Part shown: in pieces, positions 1 to 9,140 of the stretch
Layout: each line of letters starts with the position of its first letter
Position numbering within the stretch: the stretch's first letter is position 1
Origin: Actinopolyspora alba
GTDB lineage: Bacteria; Actinomycetota; Actinomycetes; Mycobacteriales; Pseudonocardiaceae
Direction of reading: 5' to 3'
Assembly (NCBI RefSeq): GCF_900112765.1
Contig: NZ_FOMZ01000005.1
Span: 174,119-238,118, forward strand
Length of the DNA stretch: 64,000 bases
Translations under genes and position numbers: made by a program
Notes under the pieces: generated by a model
Told to the model about the DNA's origin: nothing
Databases searched by the model: none
What the model saw: only the letters and a program-made list of their open reading frames with translations

Positions 1-31
1 AGAGGTTCCGCAACAGCACCACCCACGACCA
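1..31 (+). repeat. Probable 3' end of a fourth copy of the large hairpin repeat, cut by the window edge
   Basis: The first bases (AGAGGTTCCGC, then a CACCACC run) match the outer end of the hairpin repeat seen at 43636-43755 and, inverted, at 944-1070. The central stem would lie outside the window, so this is only a partial match. Confidence 0.35.
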
Positions 32-205
32 CCGGGCCGAGGAGTCCATGATTCGGGGTTACGCAGCGCGGGTGTCCCCGGTGCGTGAGTCGGATGCATC
101 GCGAGGCCGGGCCGCTCGCCGCGTAGGTCGCTACTCAAGAGCCGGCCCAACGCTCCCAAGACGCCGACTCACGTGCCGGCTACCCGACCACGCGAACAGA
201 GCCCG

Positions 206-901
206 CTACTCGACCTCAGGTTTGCGGGCGTGATGGAGGGCTACGATCCCACCGGTGAGATCCCGCCAGGCCACCTCGGACCAGCCGGAACGGGCGATCG
301 TAGCGGCGAGCTCCCGCTGATCGGGCCAGGCGAGGATGGACTCGGCCAGATAGACGTAGGCGTCCGGATTGCTGGCGACGGTCCGTGCGACCGGCGGAAC
401 CGCGCGCAACGCGAGGTTGCGGTAGGCGGCGCGCAACGACCTGTTGGTGGGAGTGGAGAACTCGCAGATCACCAACCTGCCACCGGGCCGGACCACGCGG
501 GCCATCTCCCGCAGCCCGGCCTCGGTGTCGGCCAGGTTCCGCAGTCCGAACAACATGGCGACTCCGTCGAAGGCACCATCGGCGAACGGGAGCCGCAGCG
601 CGTCGGCGGCCACCATCGACAACTCCCGGTGCTCCCCGGCCGCGAGCATCCCCAGTGAGAAGTCGGCGGCCACGCAGTACGCACCACCGCGGGAGAACTC
701 GGCGGTGGAGACTCCGGTTCCGGCGGCCAGATCCAGGATCCGCTCCTCGGGTGCGGGCGCGAGCGCCCGGCGGGTGGCGTCCCGCCAGTGGCGGTCGAGC
801 CCGAAGGAGAGCACCGTGTTGGTGCGGTCGTAGCCACGGGCGACGCCGTCGAACATCGCCGCTACCGCACGGGGATTCCTGTCCAGGCCGGCTCGAGACA
901 C
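206..901 (-). CDS. menG: Demethylmenaquinone methyltransferase (MenG/UbiE family)
   Basis: This is a class I SAM-dependent methyltransferase that would perform the last step of menaquinone synthesis, C-methylation of demethylmenaquinone, at the membrane. The 231-residue protein has the usual family length. The N-terminal [12 protein letters not shown] region, the glycine-rich SAM loop DLAAGTGVS (about residues 57-65) and a downstream [13 protein letters not shown] segment are the UbiE/MenG signatures. The GTG start at 901 is followed by a short N-terminus typical of actinobacterial MenG. menF, menD, menE and menA lie within the next 13 kb, which supports menaquinone rather than ubiquinone as substrate. 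No clear ribosome binding site is visible, so the start is less certain than the function. Confidence 0.92.
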   Translation of the reverse strand: MSRAGLDRNPRAVAAMFDGVARGYDRTNTVLSFGLDRHWRDATRRALAPAPEERILDLAAGTGVSTAEFSRGGAYCVAADFSLGMLAAGEHRELSMVAADALRLPFADGAFDGVAMLFGLRNLADTEAGLREMARVVRPGGRLVICEFSTPTNRSLRAAYRNLALRAVPPVARTVASNPDAYVYLAESILAWPDQRELAATIARSGWSEVAWRDLTGGIVALHHARKPEVE

Positions 902-943
902 ACCCGCAGCCTACTAGTAGGAGTTCGGCGACTCGGCCTCCGC

Positions 944-1070
944 AGGTGGTGGTTCGGCGGAACCTTCGGCACGGCTCTCGCCTCGGGGTGCCCCCGACAT
1001 CGGGTGGCGACCTACACAACGTCGGGGCAGTCCTCGCGAGAGCCGCACCGGAGAGCCCGGGGCGGTGCCG
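944..1070. repeat. Large hairpin repeat, copy 1 (upstream of menG)
   Basis: This imperfect palindrome has an inner stem CCCCGAC (992-998) pairing with GTCGGGG (1021-1027). Its loop contains a small GTGG/CTAC helix. Outer arms (CGGCTCTCGC near 973 against GCGAGAGCCG near 1036) also pair. Related copies lie at 43636-43755 and 56136-56275. It sits in the 5' region of menG. Confidence 0.75.
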
Positions 1071-1117
1071 ATCGCGAGGGCGTTGGGAGCCCGGCACCGT
1101 GCCACCCAGCGGCGCGG

Positions 1118-1138
1118 CGATTTCGCGAGAAATTGACG
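1118..1138. repeat. 20-bp dispersed palindrome, copy 1
   Basis: The site reads CGATTTCGCGAGAAATTG, a near-perfect palindrome around TCGCGA. It is one of seven intergenic copies in the window and lies 81 bp before a second copy. Confidence 0.7.
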
Positions 1139-1218
1139 GCAGCCGGGCGGCGTGGTGGTGACCGCGCTCCGGTGTGGTTCCGGCGATCCGATCCGGTGCC
1201 GCCGCACCGGGGGCCCGG

Positions 1219-1239
1219 CGATTTCGCGAGAAATTGACG
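1219..1239. repeat. 20-bp dispersed palindrome, copy 2
   Basis: Identical over its core (CGATTTCGCGAGAAATTG) to the copy at 1118. The pair occupies the otherwise empty 902-1449 interval between menG and the phosphatase gene. Confidence 0.7.
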
Positions 1240-1449
1240 CCGCTGCCCCCGAAAGCGGTACCGCGTCCCGGGCCGAGCGATTAGAATCCCTCTCGTCCGA
1301 TCGGGCGTGGCACGCACTGCGTGTGGGCCAGTCGGCCCGGACCACTCCGCACCGCTCCGTACGCCGCACGGGATTCTTGACCGGAGCATCGCCGCGCGTC
1401 CACACGCAATTGGCCTGCCGGTTACCCATAGCGACCACAATGGTGCGGT

Positions 1450-2289
1450 ATGAGTGTTTCGCCTCCCCCGAAGACCGGCCGTGCGGAACAGGCCCTGATC
1501 TCACGCGCGTTGGAGACCGCGGGGCGGCTGGCCAACGAAGCGGCCGATGTCATCACGGCAACGGCGGGACACGACACACCACCGTCGGAGCCGGACTCCC
1601 CCTTCGACTGGGTCACCGATGTGGGACGCACCCTGGAACGCCACACCCGGAGAATCCTGGCGGAGCACTTTCCGGGAATACCGGTGTACGGCGAGGAGTT
1701 CGACGCGGCCGCGTTGGGCGAGGGACAGGGTGGTTTCCGCTGGGTGGTCGACCCGGTGGACGGCACCGCGAACTACGTCGCCGGGGTGCCCTGGTGTGCC
1801 TACAGCCTGGCGATGCTCGACGCACAGGGCCCCGTGGTCGGTGTGGTGGCCGATCCCTACCGGGCGCAGATATACGCGGCCGCTCGCGACCGGGGGATGC
1901 GGGCGAACGGGAAACCGGTGCGGTTGACGGAATCGCGCTCCCCCAGGGCGAGCATCGTCTGCACCGAGTTCACCAGGTGCGGCCCCTGGCGAGGCATGGA
2001 CAGGTTCATAGCCAACGCCGCTGCCGATCACGTGGGGGTTCGGGTTCTCGGCTCACCCGCGCTGGCGATCACGCAGGTGGCGCTCGGGCAGGCGGTGGCC
2101 GCCGTGCTTCCCTCCTACGGGGAGTGGGACGTGGCGGGAGCGCTGGCCCTGGCCGTGGAGTCCGGGGCCAACGTGCTGGACAGCTACGGAAGGCCCGCCT
2201 CGCTGCCGCACGACGGTCTCCTGGTGGCCGCTCCCGGGGTCACCGAGACCGCGTTCGGGTGGTGGTGGTACGCATCGGAAGCGGACTGA
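1450..2289 (+). CDS. Inositol monophosphatase family phosphatase
   Basis: This Mg2+-dependent phosphatase of the inositol monophosphatase superfamily (279 residues) could act on inositol phosphate, histidinol phosphate or a similar small phosphomonoester. The signature metal-binding motif WVVDPVDGTANYVAG is at about residues 96-110. The preceding YGEEF supplies the usual upstream glutamate, and the C-terminal GEWDVAGALALAVESG is the second family motif. The ATG start gives a short N-terminus before the conserved helix. The gene stands alone between repeat-rich DNA and a convergent membrane protein gene. The substrate cannot be assigned from sequence. Confidence 0.88.
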   Translation: MSVSPPPKTGRAEQALISRALETAGRLANEAADVITATAGHDTPPSEPDSPFDWVTDVGRTLERHTRRILAEHFPGIPVYGEEFDAAALGEGQGGFRWVVDPVDGTANYVAGVPWCAYSLAMLDAQGPVVGVVADPYRAQIYAAARDRGMRANGKPVRLTESRSPRASIVCTEFTRCGPWRGMDRFIANAAADHVGVRVLGSPALAITQVALGQAVAAVLPSYGEWDVAGALALAVESGANVLDSYGRPASLPHDGLLVAAPGVTETAFGWWWYASEAD

Positions 2290-2304
2290 CCAACAGTCCA
2301 CCGT

Positions 2305-2949
2305 TCAGGCCCGCGCCCTCACCAGCGAGGTCGTCTCGGGCGTTCCACCCGAACCGACCCTGCCCTCCAGGATCGCCGACATCGCGGGTAAGAGGGGGAA
2401 GCGCTCTCGCAACGCGGCGATTCGCCGCTGTGCGTGCTCCTGGTCGGCCCCCGCGGCCAACTCGGCGACCACACCTGCCAACTGGTCTCCCAGCTCGGTG
2501 AACCGCGAGACCGCCATCACGACGCCTTCCTGAATCCTGCGGAGCGCGACGCGCCGTGTCGAATCGGCGGTGGCGACCGCGGAGTCACCGGCATCGAGCT
2601 CACGGGCGAGCTGCACCAGCGTTCGTACCGTGGGCAGCTCGGCGTCCATGCGGTAAACGACCTGCCGCAACCCGCGACGCACCGGTAGCGAGGAGACCGT
2701 GTCCGCGGCTCGAACCGCCCGGTGCACGGCCTGCTCGCACCGGTTGAGTTCGCACAGCCACGCGTCGCGGTGCTCGGTCAGCGCGTGTTCGAGCCCGACA
2801 CGGGCGTCGGTGCTGGTTCCCGGCGTGGTCTTCGGCGGCTCTTCGGGGACCGGAGGCGCGCTCGTCGAACGTCGAGCCAACACCCCCAGGAGCACACCGA
2901 GCACGCCGGCGGCCAACGCCACGATCAGGTGCGTCCAGAATCCGCCCAT
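2305..2949 (-). CDS. Membrane-anchored protein of unknown function
   Basis: I do not recognise this 214-residue protein. It opens with one hydrophobic segment (about residues 6-25), which should anchor it in the cytoplasmic membrane. A short Pro/Thr-rich linker follows, and then an alpha-helical, charge-rich domain of about 150 residues with no enzyme motif. It is convergent with the phosphatase gene, with 15 bp between their stops. Composition matches the surrounding core genes, so recent acquisition is not indicated. Confidence 0.6.
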   Translation of the reverse strand: MGGFWTHLIVALAAGVLGVLLGVLARRSTSAPPVPEEPPKTTPGTSTDARVGLEHALTEHRDAWLCELNRCEQAVHRAVRAADTVSSLPVRRGLRQVVYRMDAELPTVRTLVQLARELDAGDSAVATADSTRRVALRRIQEGVVMAVSRFTELGDQLAGVVAELAAGADQEHAQRRIAALRERFPLLPAMSAILEGRVGSGGTPETTSLVRARA

Positions 2950-3183
2950 TTCCCGCGGTGCCCTTCGCTCGAACTCCCCCTGGCCGTGTACCGGGGTTCC
3001 TCCTGACCGGAACGGGTGAAAAGCTCCGCTCCACGAGGACTCCCGAGGCGCGCACTACGCCACTCGAAGAGTGTGCCCGGAGAGCGGTCCGGTTCGCTTG
3101 GGGGAAAGTACTCAAATACCGACCGGCGGAGTCCCCCAAGGGTTCTCGGATTCCCGATGGGCTCTCGGGTTCCGGACGGCCGC

Positions 3184-4134
3184 TCAGGCCTCGACCGTCT
3201 CGTACTGCCGCATCTCGGCGAGCAGGAACTCCAGCGCGGTGGTGTGCACACCGGTACGCCCCAGCGGCTCCACGTCGTCGTGGAAGACCCGCGCGTCGGG
3301 CGGTTCCAGTCGCGCCACCGAGAGCACTTCGTCGAGCAACGCCGCCACTTCGGTGCGCAACCCGGCCGGATCCACCGCGAAGCCGAGGTCGGCCAGCCTG
3401 CGCTCCACGGGGTGTGGGACGAACAGTTCGCCGGTCATCGGCCAGACCCGGGCCAGGCCGGTGCTCATCCGCTCCCGCGACGCGGAAGTGCCGTCGCCGA
3501 GGCGAATAACCCACTGCGCGGCGTGATCGCGATGTCCGCGCACTTCCGGCAGCGCCACCCGCGCCAGCTCCGAGAGCACCGGGTCACGGCTGGCGACGAG
3601 CTTGCCGAACAGGGCGGTTCGCCAGGCCGCGCAGACCATCAGCCTGGCGATGGAGACGGCGAAGTCCCCACCCGCTCCGGGGCCGCAATCGAGCTCGACG
3701 AGCCGGACGTTGCGGAACTCCTCCACACCTCGTTCGTGTGCGAGCAGGTTCTCGTCGCGCCCGCTGTCCTCCACGGTCGCGGCGCGATGCAACAGCTCCC
3801 TGGCGTGGCCGAGCAACTCCAGCAGTATGCCGACCTGAACACAGTCCTCCTCCAGGTCGGGGGAGTGCTGGCACCAACCGATCTGACGTCGTGCCAGCAC
3901 GAGAGCGTCGTCGCCGAGCATCATGCAGTAGACCGAGAGATCGGCCGCGGAAACATCGTCCGGAACGCCGCGATCCGTCGACGTCAGTGGGGTGCCCGCG
4001 GCCCGCACGGTCCAACGCTGCCGCTCACCGAGGGGATTCGAAATGTCTTCGGGCGCGGCGGTGCCCCCGCCTTCACGAGCTCCCCGCCGGTAGGGGAACC
4101 ACCTCGGTGCGTCGCCGATTCCGGAAGTAACCAT
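3184..4134 (-). CDS. paaC: PaaC-like phenylacetyl-CoA epoxidase subunit, isolated from other paa genes
   Basis: This resembles PaaC, the structural ferritin-like partner of the catalytic PaaA in the phenylacetyl-CoA 1,2-epoxidase complex. Diagnostic segments in order are GDDALVLARRQIGWCQHSP, LEEDCVQVGILLELLGHAR, GRDENLLAHERGVEEFRN, HAAQWVIRLGDGT and the C-terminal GVHTTALEFLLAEM. The N-terminal roughly 80 residues are an extension not expected in PaaC. I chose the ATG at 4134, which has a G-rich stretch before it; a GTG at 4176 would add 14 residues. No paaA, B, D, E or ligase gene is nearby, so the protein either serves a complex encoded elsewhere or has been recruited to another role. Confidence 0.75.
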   Translation of the reverse strand: MVTSGIGDAPRWFPYRRGAREGGGTAAPEDISNPLGERQRWTVRAAGTPLTSTDRGVPDDVSAADLSVYCMMLGDDALVLARRQIGWCQHSPDLEEDCVQVGILLELLGHARELLHRAATVEDSGRDENLLAHERGVEEFRNVRLVELDCGPGAGGDFAVSIARLMVCAAWRTALFGKLVASRDPVLSELARVALPEVRGHRDHAAQWVIRLGDGTSASRERMSTGLARVWPMTGELFVPHPVERRLADLGFAVDPAGLRTEVAALLDEVLSVARLEPPDARVFHDDVEPLGRTGVHTTALEFLLAEMRQYETVEA

Positions 4135-4301
4135 GGCCGCCCCCGTTCCGACCCGGTCCGCTCGGCTCCGGTCCACTCAGCCCGAACCGCGGGATGCCAC
4201 TCCGGCCGTCGGCACTGGTTCGGCTGTCAGCGCCGGGTCACACCGCCATTCTCCCACCGCAACGCGATACCCCCAATAGAGTGAAGAACAGTCGGGGCGC
4301 C

Positions 4302-4796
4302 TCAAGCGCGGACAGTGCGCCGCGTCAGCCAGTAAGCGGGCAGCACGATCGCCCACAGCACCGCCAGCGCGCTGCCGACGGGCAGCAGCGCCACCGACAT
4401 GTTCCTGCCCGCCACGCGCACCAGATCCGGGTTCCCCTTGTCGAACTCGACGCTGACCAGCTGCCCCTCCTGCAACCCCACGGGGTAGAGCACGCCGTTC
4501 GGCGGGGTGTACACCCGACCACTGTCGGTGTTGAACCGGACCACGGTACGCAGGTATGACTTCTCCACGACCTCGGCCGAGGCGGTTCCCATGTCCTGCT
4601 CGATGCTGCGGTCGTCGATGTGGCAGGCCAGCAGCAACGCCAGCCCGAGGGCGGTGAAGAAACCACCCACCGCCAGCACCAGCGACGGCGCGAGGCGCCG
4701 GAACCCGCGTGGAAACCACCGCGTTCCCGAACGGTTGTCGGCGCTGTTCGGTTCCGCGGTGCCGACCGTCCGCTCCGATTGCGTCTCGCCAGTCAC
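4302..4796 (-). CDS. DUF3592-type membrane protein
   Basis: This 164-residue protein has a polar N-terminus and two membrane segments (about residues 37-58 and 132-155). The extracytoplasmic loop contains the DUF3592-like pattern of short beta strands (VRFNTDSGRVYTPP, then YPVGLQEGQLVSVEFDKGNP). The function of this family is unknown. It stands alone on the minus strand between the PaaC-like gene and the menF promoter region. Confidence 0.65.
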   Translation of the reverse strand: MTGETQSERTVGTAEPNSADNRSGTRWFPRGFRRLAPSLVLAVGGFFTALGLALLLACHIDDRSIEQDMGTASAEVVEKSYLRTVVRFNTDSGRVYTPPNGVLYPVGLQEGQLVSVEFDKGNPDLVRVAGRNMSVALLPVGSALAVLWAIVLPAYWLTRRTVRA

Positions 4797-5140
4797 GACC
4801 AGTGATTGTAGTGCGCCCGGCGAACCGGACCACGAGACGACCCGTTCGAAAACCCGGGGCGAGGTCCGCCCTCCCCGGCACGAGGACTTTCCCCGCGGAG
4901 CTCCCGCCCGCTCGTGCGGGTAATCGAAAACACTGTTCCGAGCAGGTCACCGGCTCGCCCGACCAGGCGGTTCCGCGACGCGCTCCGCGCGTCAGGACCG
5001 ACTTCACGTACGCGCCACCCCGTTTCGCGTCGCGACGTACGGCGCGCGCTTCCCGTGACGGCCGACACCTCCGAGGTGGCGGCGGGCACGCGCGAGGCGG
5101 GTGTCACCCGACAGAGTCGCAGGACACCTACCCTCGAAAC

Positions 5141-6427
5141 GTGGAGCACTTCCAGCAGAATCTGACTGTCCGCACACGTAGGGTTCCGTCTCCAGAGGGA
5201 CACTACGATCTTTTGGACCTGTTGCCCGAAGGGATATCACCCGATTCGGGGCCGCTTTGCTGGACGCGACACGGTGAAGGGTTGGTCGGCTGGGGAGAAG
5301 CACTGCGCATCGAGACGGAGGGCGGCGAGCGGTTCGTGGCGGCGGACGAGCGGTGGCAGCGGCTGGCGGCTCGGATGGAGGTCGACGACGAGGTGAAGCT
5401 GCCGGGGACGGGTCCGGTGGCCTTCGCCAGCATCGCCTTCGGCGACGACCCCGGCTCCTCGGTGCTGATAGTCCCCGAGGTCGTGCTGGGACAGCGCGGC
5501 GGGGTGCGTTGGATCACCACCATCGGTGAGCACGACCGGCGGCTTTCCCGTGTCACTCCCGCCCGGGCTCCCGGCACCATCCGCTACAGCGACGGCGAGT
5601 TCCCCACCACGCGTTACCGGCAGGCGGTGGCCGAGGCGGTACGCCGAATGCGCGGCTCGACCGAGTTGAGCAAGGTGGTGCTGGCGCACGATCTGCTGGC
5701 CACCACATCGGAACCACTGAACTCGCGCTACCTGCTGGGCAACCTGGGCAAGCGCTACCCCGGGTGCTGGACGTTCGCGGTGGACGGGCTGGTGGGAGCC
5801 ACTCCGGAATTACTGCTGCAGCGCAACGGCAACGAGGTGAGTTCCCGGGTGCTCGCCGGGACGGCTTGGCCGCACGAGGGTCGCACCCAACGGCAGCTGA
5901 TGTCGGAGCTGCTGGGCTCGGCCAAGAACCGCGGGGAGCACACTTACGCGGTGCGTTCGCTGGCGAACGGGCTGGAGCCGTTCTGCAAGGAGCTGGACGT
6001 GCCCACCACTCCCGAGGTGCTGCGACTGCGCAACGTGATGCACCTGGCTTCGGACGTCTCCGGACAACTGGACCCGATGCTCGCGCAGAGCGGCCACGCC
6101 GGACTGCTGCGGCTGGTGCAGTCGGTGCATCCCACGGCCGCGGTCGGGGGCACCCCGACCGCGAGCGCGATCGAACTGATCGACGAGCTGGAGGAGATGA
6201 ACCGAGAGCGCTACGCGGGACCGGTCGGCTGGGTGGACGCCGACGGCAACGGGGAGTTCGGTATCGCACTGCGCTGTGCACGGATCACGTGGCACTCCGG
6301 CGAGGGGTCGCGGGCGCGGTTGTTCGCGGGCTGCGGCGTGGTCCCCGACTCCGATCCGGACACCGAGGTCACCGAGGCGGAGGCGAAACTTCTCCCCGTT
6401 CGGGAGGCGTTGGAAGGGGTACGTTGA
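5141..6427 (+). CDS. menF: Isochorismate synthase (menaquinone entry enzyme)
   Basis: This converts chorismate to isochorismate, the first committed step of menaquinone synthesis. It is a chorismate-utilising enzyme of about 428 residues when read from GTG 5141. That start gives the usual family length, while the open frame upstream is long and non-coding in character. Recognisable blocks are the ELSKVVLAHDL strand, GTAWPHEGR, the SAKNRGEHTYAV segment, HPTAAVGGTP and the Mg2+-site region GPVGWVDADGNGEFGIALR near the C-terminus. Together with menD, menE, menA and menG it covers much of the classical pathway; menB and menC are not in this window. Confidence 0.9.
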   Translation: MEHFQQNLTVRTRRVPSPEGHYDLLDLLPEGISPDSGPLCWTRHGEGLVGWGEALRIETEGGERFVAADERWQRLAARMEVDDEVKLPGTGPVAFASIAFGDDPGSSVLIVPEVVLGQRGGVRWITTIGEHDRRLSRVTPARAPGTIRYSDGEFPTTRYRQAVAEAVRRMRGSTELSKVVLAHDLLATTSEPLNSRYLLGNLGKRYPGCWTFAVDGLVGATPELLLQRNGNEVSSRVLAGTAWPHEGRTQRQLMSELLGSAKNRGEHTYAVRSLANGLEPFCKELDVPTTPEVLRLRNVMHLASDVSGQLDPMLAQSGHAGLLRLVQSVHPTAAVGGTPTASAIELIDELEEMNRERYAGPVGWVDADGNGEFGIALRCARITWHSGEGSRARLFAGCGVVPDSDPDTEVTEAEAKLLPVREALEGVR

Positions 6428-6469
6428 GCGCGGCTGGTCGTCGACGCCGAGCTTCCTTCCGCGGGGTGT

Positions 6470-6709
6470 TCACTCGTGCTCGATCGGGTACGCGGCGCGT
6501 AGTTTCCGCAGCGCAGCGTCCACGTCGTCGGCGGCCGCACCGGGATCCGCCCGGTAGGCGATGATCAGCTTCTCCGTCACACGCTCGGGATCCTCGCCGT
6601 TGAGCAGATCGCGCAACACCCTGGCTCCGGTCGCGTTGAGCTGTCCGGACTCCTCGTCGTGCAACAACATCCTCTTCGGACCTCCACGAGCCCGCCCGAC
6701 CGAAGACAC
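6470..6709 (-). CDS. PqqD-like small protein
   Basis: This small protein (79 residues from GTG 6709, or 66 from ATG 6670) looks like a PqqD fold. It has an LHDEESGQLNATGARVL strand-turn-helix, then LLNGEDPERVTEKL and a final amphipathic helix ending LRKLRAAYP. PqqD domains are peptide-binding (RRE-type) modules that present precursors to modification enzymes. No precursor peptide, radical SAM or cyclase gene is adjacent, so its partner is unknown. It is convergent with menF. Confidence 0.6.
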   Translation of the reverse strand: MSSVGRARGGPKRMLLHDEESGQLNATGARVLRDLLNGEDPERVTEKLIIAYRADPGAAADDVDAALRKLRAAYPIEHE

Positions 6710-6845
6710 GGCTCCGCGAATCCACAGCGGACCGACCCGGTCCTTTCACTCGAAGGCTAGCGGGGTCTCCGGGCACCGCAAAGCCGCCGCACCGGAATTC
6801 ACGCGAAGGTACGACTCGCTTCGATGTCGCGGGGGTCGCGAAGAA

Positions 6846-6878
6846 CCGTCCCCGCCCGCGCGGTGCGAGCGGGGACGG
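6846..6878. terminator. Stem-loop terminator after the aminopeptidase gene
   Basis: A perfect 10-bp stem CCGTCCCCGC (6846-6855) pairs with GCGGGGACGG (6869-6878) across a 13-nt loop. It lies just past the stop of the minus-strand aminopeptidase gene, with no T-run as is common in actinobacteria. Confidence 0.6.
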
Positions 6879-6895
6879 TGACGGAACCCGCGGGT

Positions 6896-8416
6896 TCAGC
6901 CGCGGTTGTGCATCCTGGCCAGCAACTCGTGCGTGTGATTCAGCTGCTCGACCGCCTTCGGTGCGGACGCTTCCGCGGTCCGCGCGGCGGCGGTTCGGGG
7001 AACCCCGGTCGCACTGCCCACCTGAGGTTTGCCCGTGCTGAACAACCACTCGTCGAAGAAGCCGTCCAGCCGCTGTCCGGAAACGCGCTCGGCGTGCTCG
7101 ATGAACTCCGACACGGTGGCGTTGCCGCCCCGGTTCCGCTCGAACCAGGTCCGCACGGTGCGCAGCATCTTCGCGTCGCCGATCCGATTCCGCAGGGCGT
7201 GCAGCGTCATGGCCCCACGGTTGTAGACCGAGGCGTGGAAGAGGTCCTCCTTACCGGGATCACCCGGCGTGACCTGCCAGAACGGCGAATCGGCCGGATA
7301 GGAGGAGTAGTAGTGGTCGAACAGCTCCTGAGCCGTTCCGTTGCCCTCGTGCTCGGCCCACAGCCATTCGGCGTAACTCGCGAAGCCCTCGTTGAGCCAG
7401 ATGCTCGACCAGTCCTCCAACGCCACCGAGTCACCGAACCACTGGTGCGCGAGCTCGTGGGTGACCACCGAGGTGTTGGAACCGATCCGGAAGAAGTTCG
7501 GGCTGTAAACGGGCCTGGTCTGGTTCTCCAGTGCGAAACCGAGTCCTTCGGCGGGCACCACACCGCCCTGGGTCTCGAACGGATACGGTCCGACGATTCC
7601 CGAGAGGAATTCCAGGATCTCGGGGGTGCGTTCCAGACTGGCCTCGGCGGGCCCCTTGATGTCACCGAGCCCGTCGGCGTAAGCGGTGATCATCGGCTGG
7701 TCGAAGGCGCCCTTCTTGCCGTGCACGTCGTACTGCCCGATGGCCAGGAACGCGAGGTAGGTGGCGCTGGGGCTGGGCATGCGCCAGTTCCAGCGGGTCC
7801 AGTCGCCCTGGCGGACACGAGCGGTCATCCTGCCGTTGGAGAGCACCTCGGTTCCGTTCGGCACGGCCACCGAGATGTCGAAGGACGCCTTGTCCGAGGG
7901 GTGGTCGCTGCCGGGGAACCACCACTCGGAGATCAGGGGCTGTCCGACCGCGACGGCACCGTTCTCGGTGCGCTTCCAGGGGGTCTGCCCGTTGACCTCC
8001 ACCGTGGAGGGCTTGTCGGCATAGCTGACCACGAACGTGGCCAGGCTCCCCTCCGGCAGTGCTCGCTTCGGCGTGACCGTCACCTCGGTGGCACCCTGCC
8101 GCTCGACCCGCGCGGGGGCTCCGTTGACCCGCACGGACCGAATCTTCAGCGCGAAGTCCAGGTTGAACGAACTCAGGTCCTCGGTCGGCTCGGCCACGAT
8201 GGTCGTGGTGCCGCGCAGCAGGTCGTTCTCCGGCTGGTAGCGCAGCCGGATGTCGTAGTGGGACACGTCGTAGCCGCCGTTGCCCGCCTCCGGGTAGTAC
8301 GAATCGCCGACGCCGGGTGCGCCCGCGCCGCCGGTTCCCGCCAGGGCCGGGGCCGCGAGAACGGCCGTCGCGGCGCAGGTGGCGACAGCGGTGCGTAGCG
8401 CTCGTCTCCGCAACAA
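6896..8416 (-). CDS. Secreted M1 family metallopeptidase (aminopeptidase N-like)
   Basis: This zinc aminopeptidase of the gluzincin M1 family has the catalytic pair THELAHQWFGD (HExxH) and, 18 residues on, the zinc-binding glutamate in NEGFASYAEWLW. A basic N-terminus followed by the hydrophobic, Ala-rich stretch TAVATCAATAVLAAPALA is a signal peptide, so the enzyme is exported. At about 506 residues it lacks the long C-terminal domain of cytosolic PepN. I prefer the TTG at 8416 because AGGAG lies 8 nt upstream; a GTG at 8452 would add 12 residues without a comparable site. A hairpin at 6846-6878 ends the unit. Confidence 0.87.
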   Translation of the reverse strand: MLRRRALRTAVATCAATAVLAAPALAGTGGAGAPGVGDSYYPEAGNGGYDVSHYDIRLRYQPENDLLRGTTTIVAEPTEDLSSFNLDFALKIRSVRVNGAPARVERQGATEVTVTPKRALPEGSLATFVVSYADKPSTVEVNGQTPWKRTENGAVAVGQPLISEWWFPGSDHPSDKASFDISVAVPNGTEVLSNGRMTARVRQGDWTRWNWRMPSPSATYLAFLAIGQYDVHGKKGAFDQPMITAYADGLGDIKGPAEASLERTPEILEFLSGIVGPYPFETQGGVVPAEGLGFALENQTRPVYSPNFFRIGSNTSVVTHELAHQWFGDSVALEDWSSIWLNEGFASYAEWLWAEHEGNGTAQELFDHYYSSYPADSPFWQVTPGDPGKEDLFHASVYNRGAMTLHALRNRIGDAKMLRTVRTWFERNRGGNATVSEFIEHAERVSGQRLDGFFDEWLFSTGKPQVGSATGVPRTAAARTAEASAPKAVEQLNHTHELLARMHNRG

Positions 8417-8570
8417 GTGACAACTCCTAACACGGTGCTCGATCCGGAACACAACCAGTGATCATACGCATGCGAAGCGGGACAGCACCGGATCAACGGG
8501 CACCGGCCGAACATCGAACCGTGGGGGCGGATCCTGTCGGACCCCGGAGGCTCGGACACACAATGCGGGC

Positions 8571-8816
8571 ATGTCGAACAGCACACGGAGAACCGCCCCG
8601 AGCGTCCGTCCGATCGGGAACACCGCCCTGCTCGCGGCCGGAGTCGTCACCGCGATACAGCTGTCGGGCGGCAGTCCCGCCGCGGCAGGCCCTTACGTCG
8701 TGGCCCTGCTGCTCTGCGTGCTGGGAACGGGACTGCGGATCGAGTCGGCGATACGGGAACGCGCTCCGGAAACGAATCCGGATACGGCAACACGCCAGGA
8801 CCACACGAGCGGGTGA
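8571..8816 (+). CDS. Small two-helix membrane protein
   Basis: This 81-residue protein has two hydrophobic stretches (about residues 17-31 and 39-55) and a charged, threonine-rich tail. No family is recognised. It is divergent from the secreted aminopeptidase gene and convergent with the following small gene. Confidence 0.5.
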   Translation: MSNSTRRTAPSVRPIGNTALLAAGVVTAIQLSGGSPAAAGPYVVALLLCVLGTGLRIESAIRERAPETNPDTATRQDHTSG

Positions 8817-8849
8817 CATTCCTCGGGACACCGGGTGCGCGAGAAACCG

Positions 8850-9140
8850 TCACTCCTTGCCGGGCATGGCCGGTCCGATGTGGTCGTGATCGCGCAGGTG
8901 CTGCAGCAGGTCGAGCACGGCCTCGATGCTGGTTCCCGCGATCGGGCCGCGCCGGTGCGGGATCGGCACGTCGGTGTAGGTGGTGTAGGCGATCCATCCG
9001 GCCGGATCGACGTTGTACATGACGCTGCCGAGGTGGTCCCCGGCGACGTAGACCTCGTAGCCGACGGTGCCCCGCTCCTGGTCGACGATCGGCTCGTAGT
9101 GCTGGTCGGTGATCTCCTCGGCGGTGTACAGCCGGGGCAT
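8850..9140 (-). CDS. Conserved-looking hypothetical protein
   Basis: This 96-residue soluble protein has an acidic composition and beta-rich core (GTVGYEVYVAGDHLGSVMYN, then PAGWIAYTTYTD). There is no membrane segment and no known motif. Codon use matches the neighbourhood and the ATG start is well placed, so it is likely real, but the function is unknown. Confidence 0.5.
   Translation of the reverse strand: MPRLYTAEEITDQHYEPIVDQERGTVGYEVYVAGDHLGSVMYNVDPAGWIAYTTYTDVPIPHRRGPIAGTSIEAVLDLLQHLRDHDHIGPAMPGKE

Noticed and set aside
216..1097. Long open frames overlapping menG on both strands
   Set aside because: They are shadows created by high G+C. menG has family motifs and correct length, and the others are Arg/Pro/Gly-rich with no motif.
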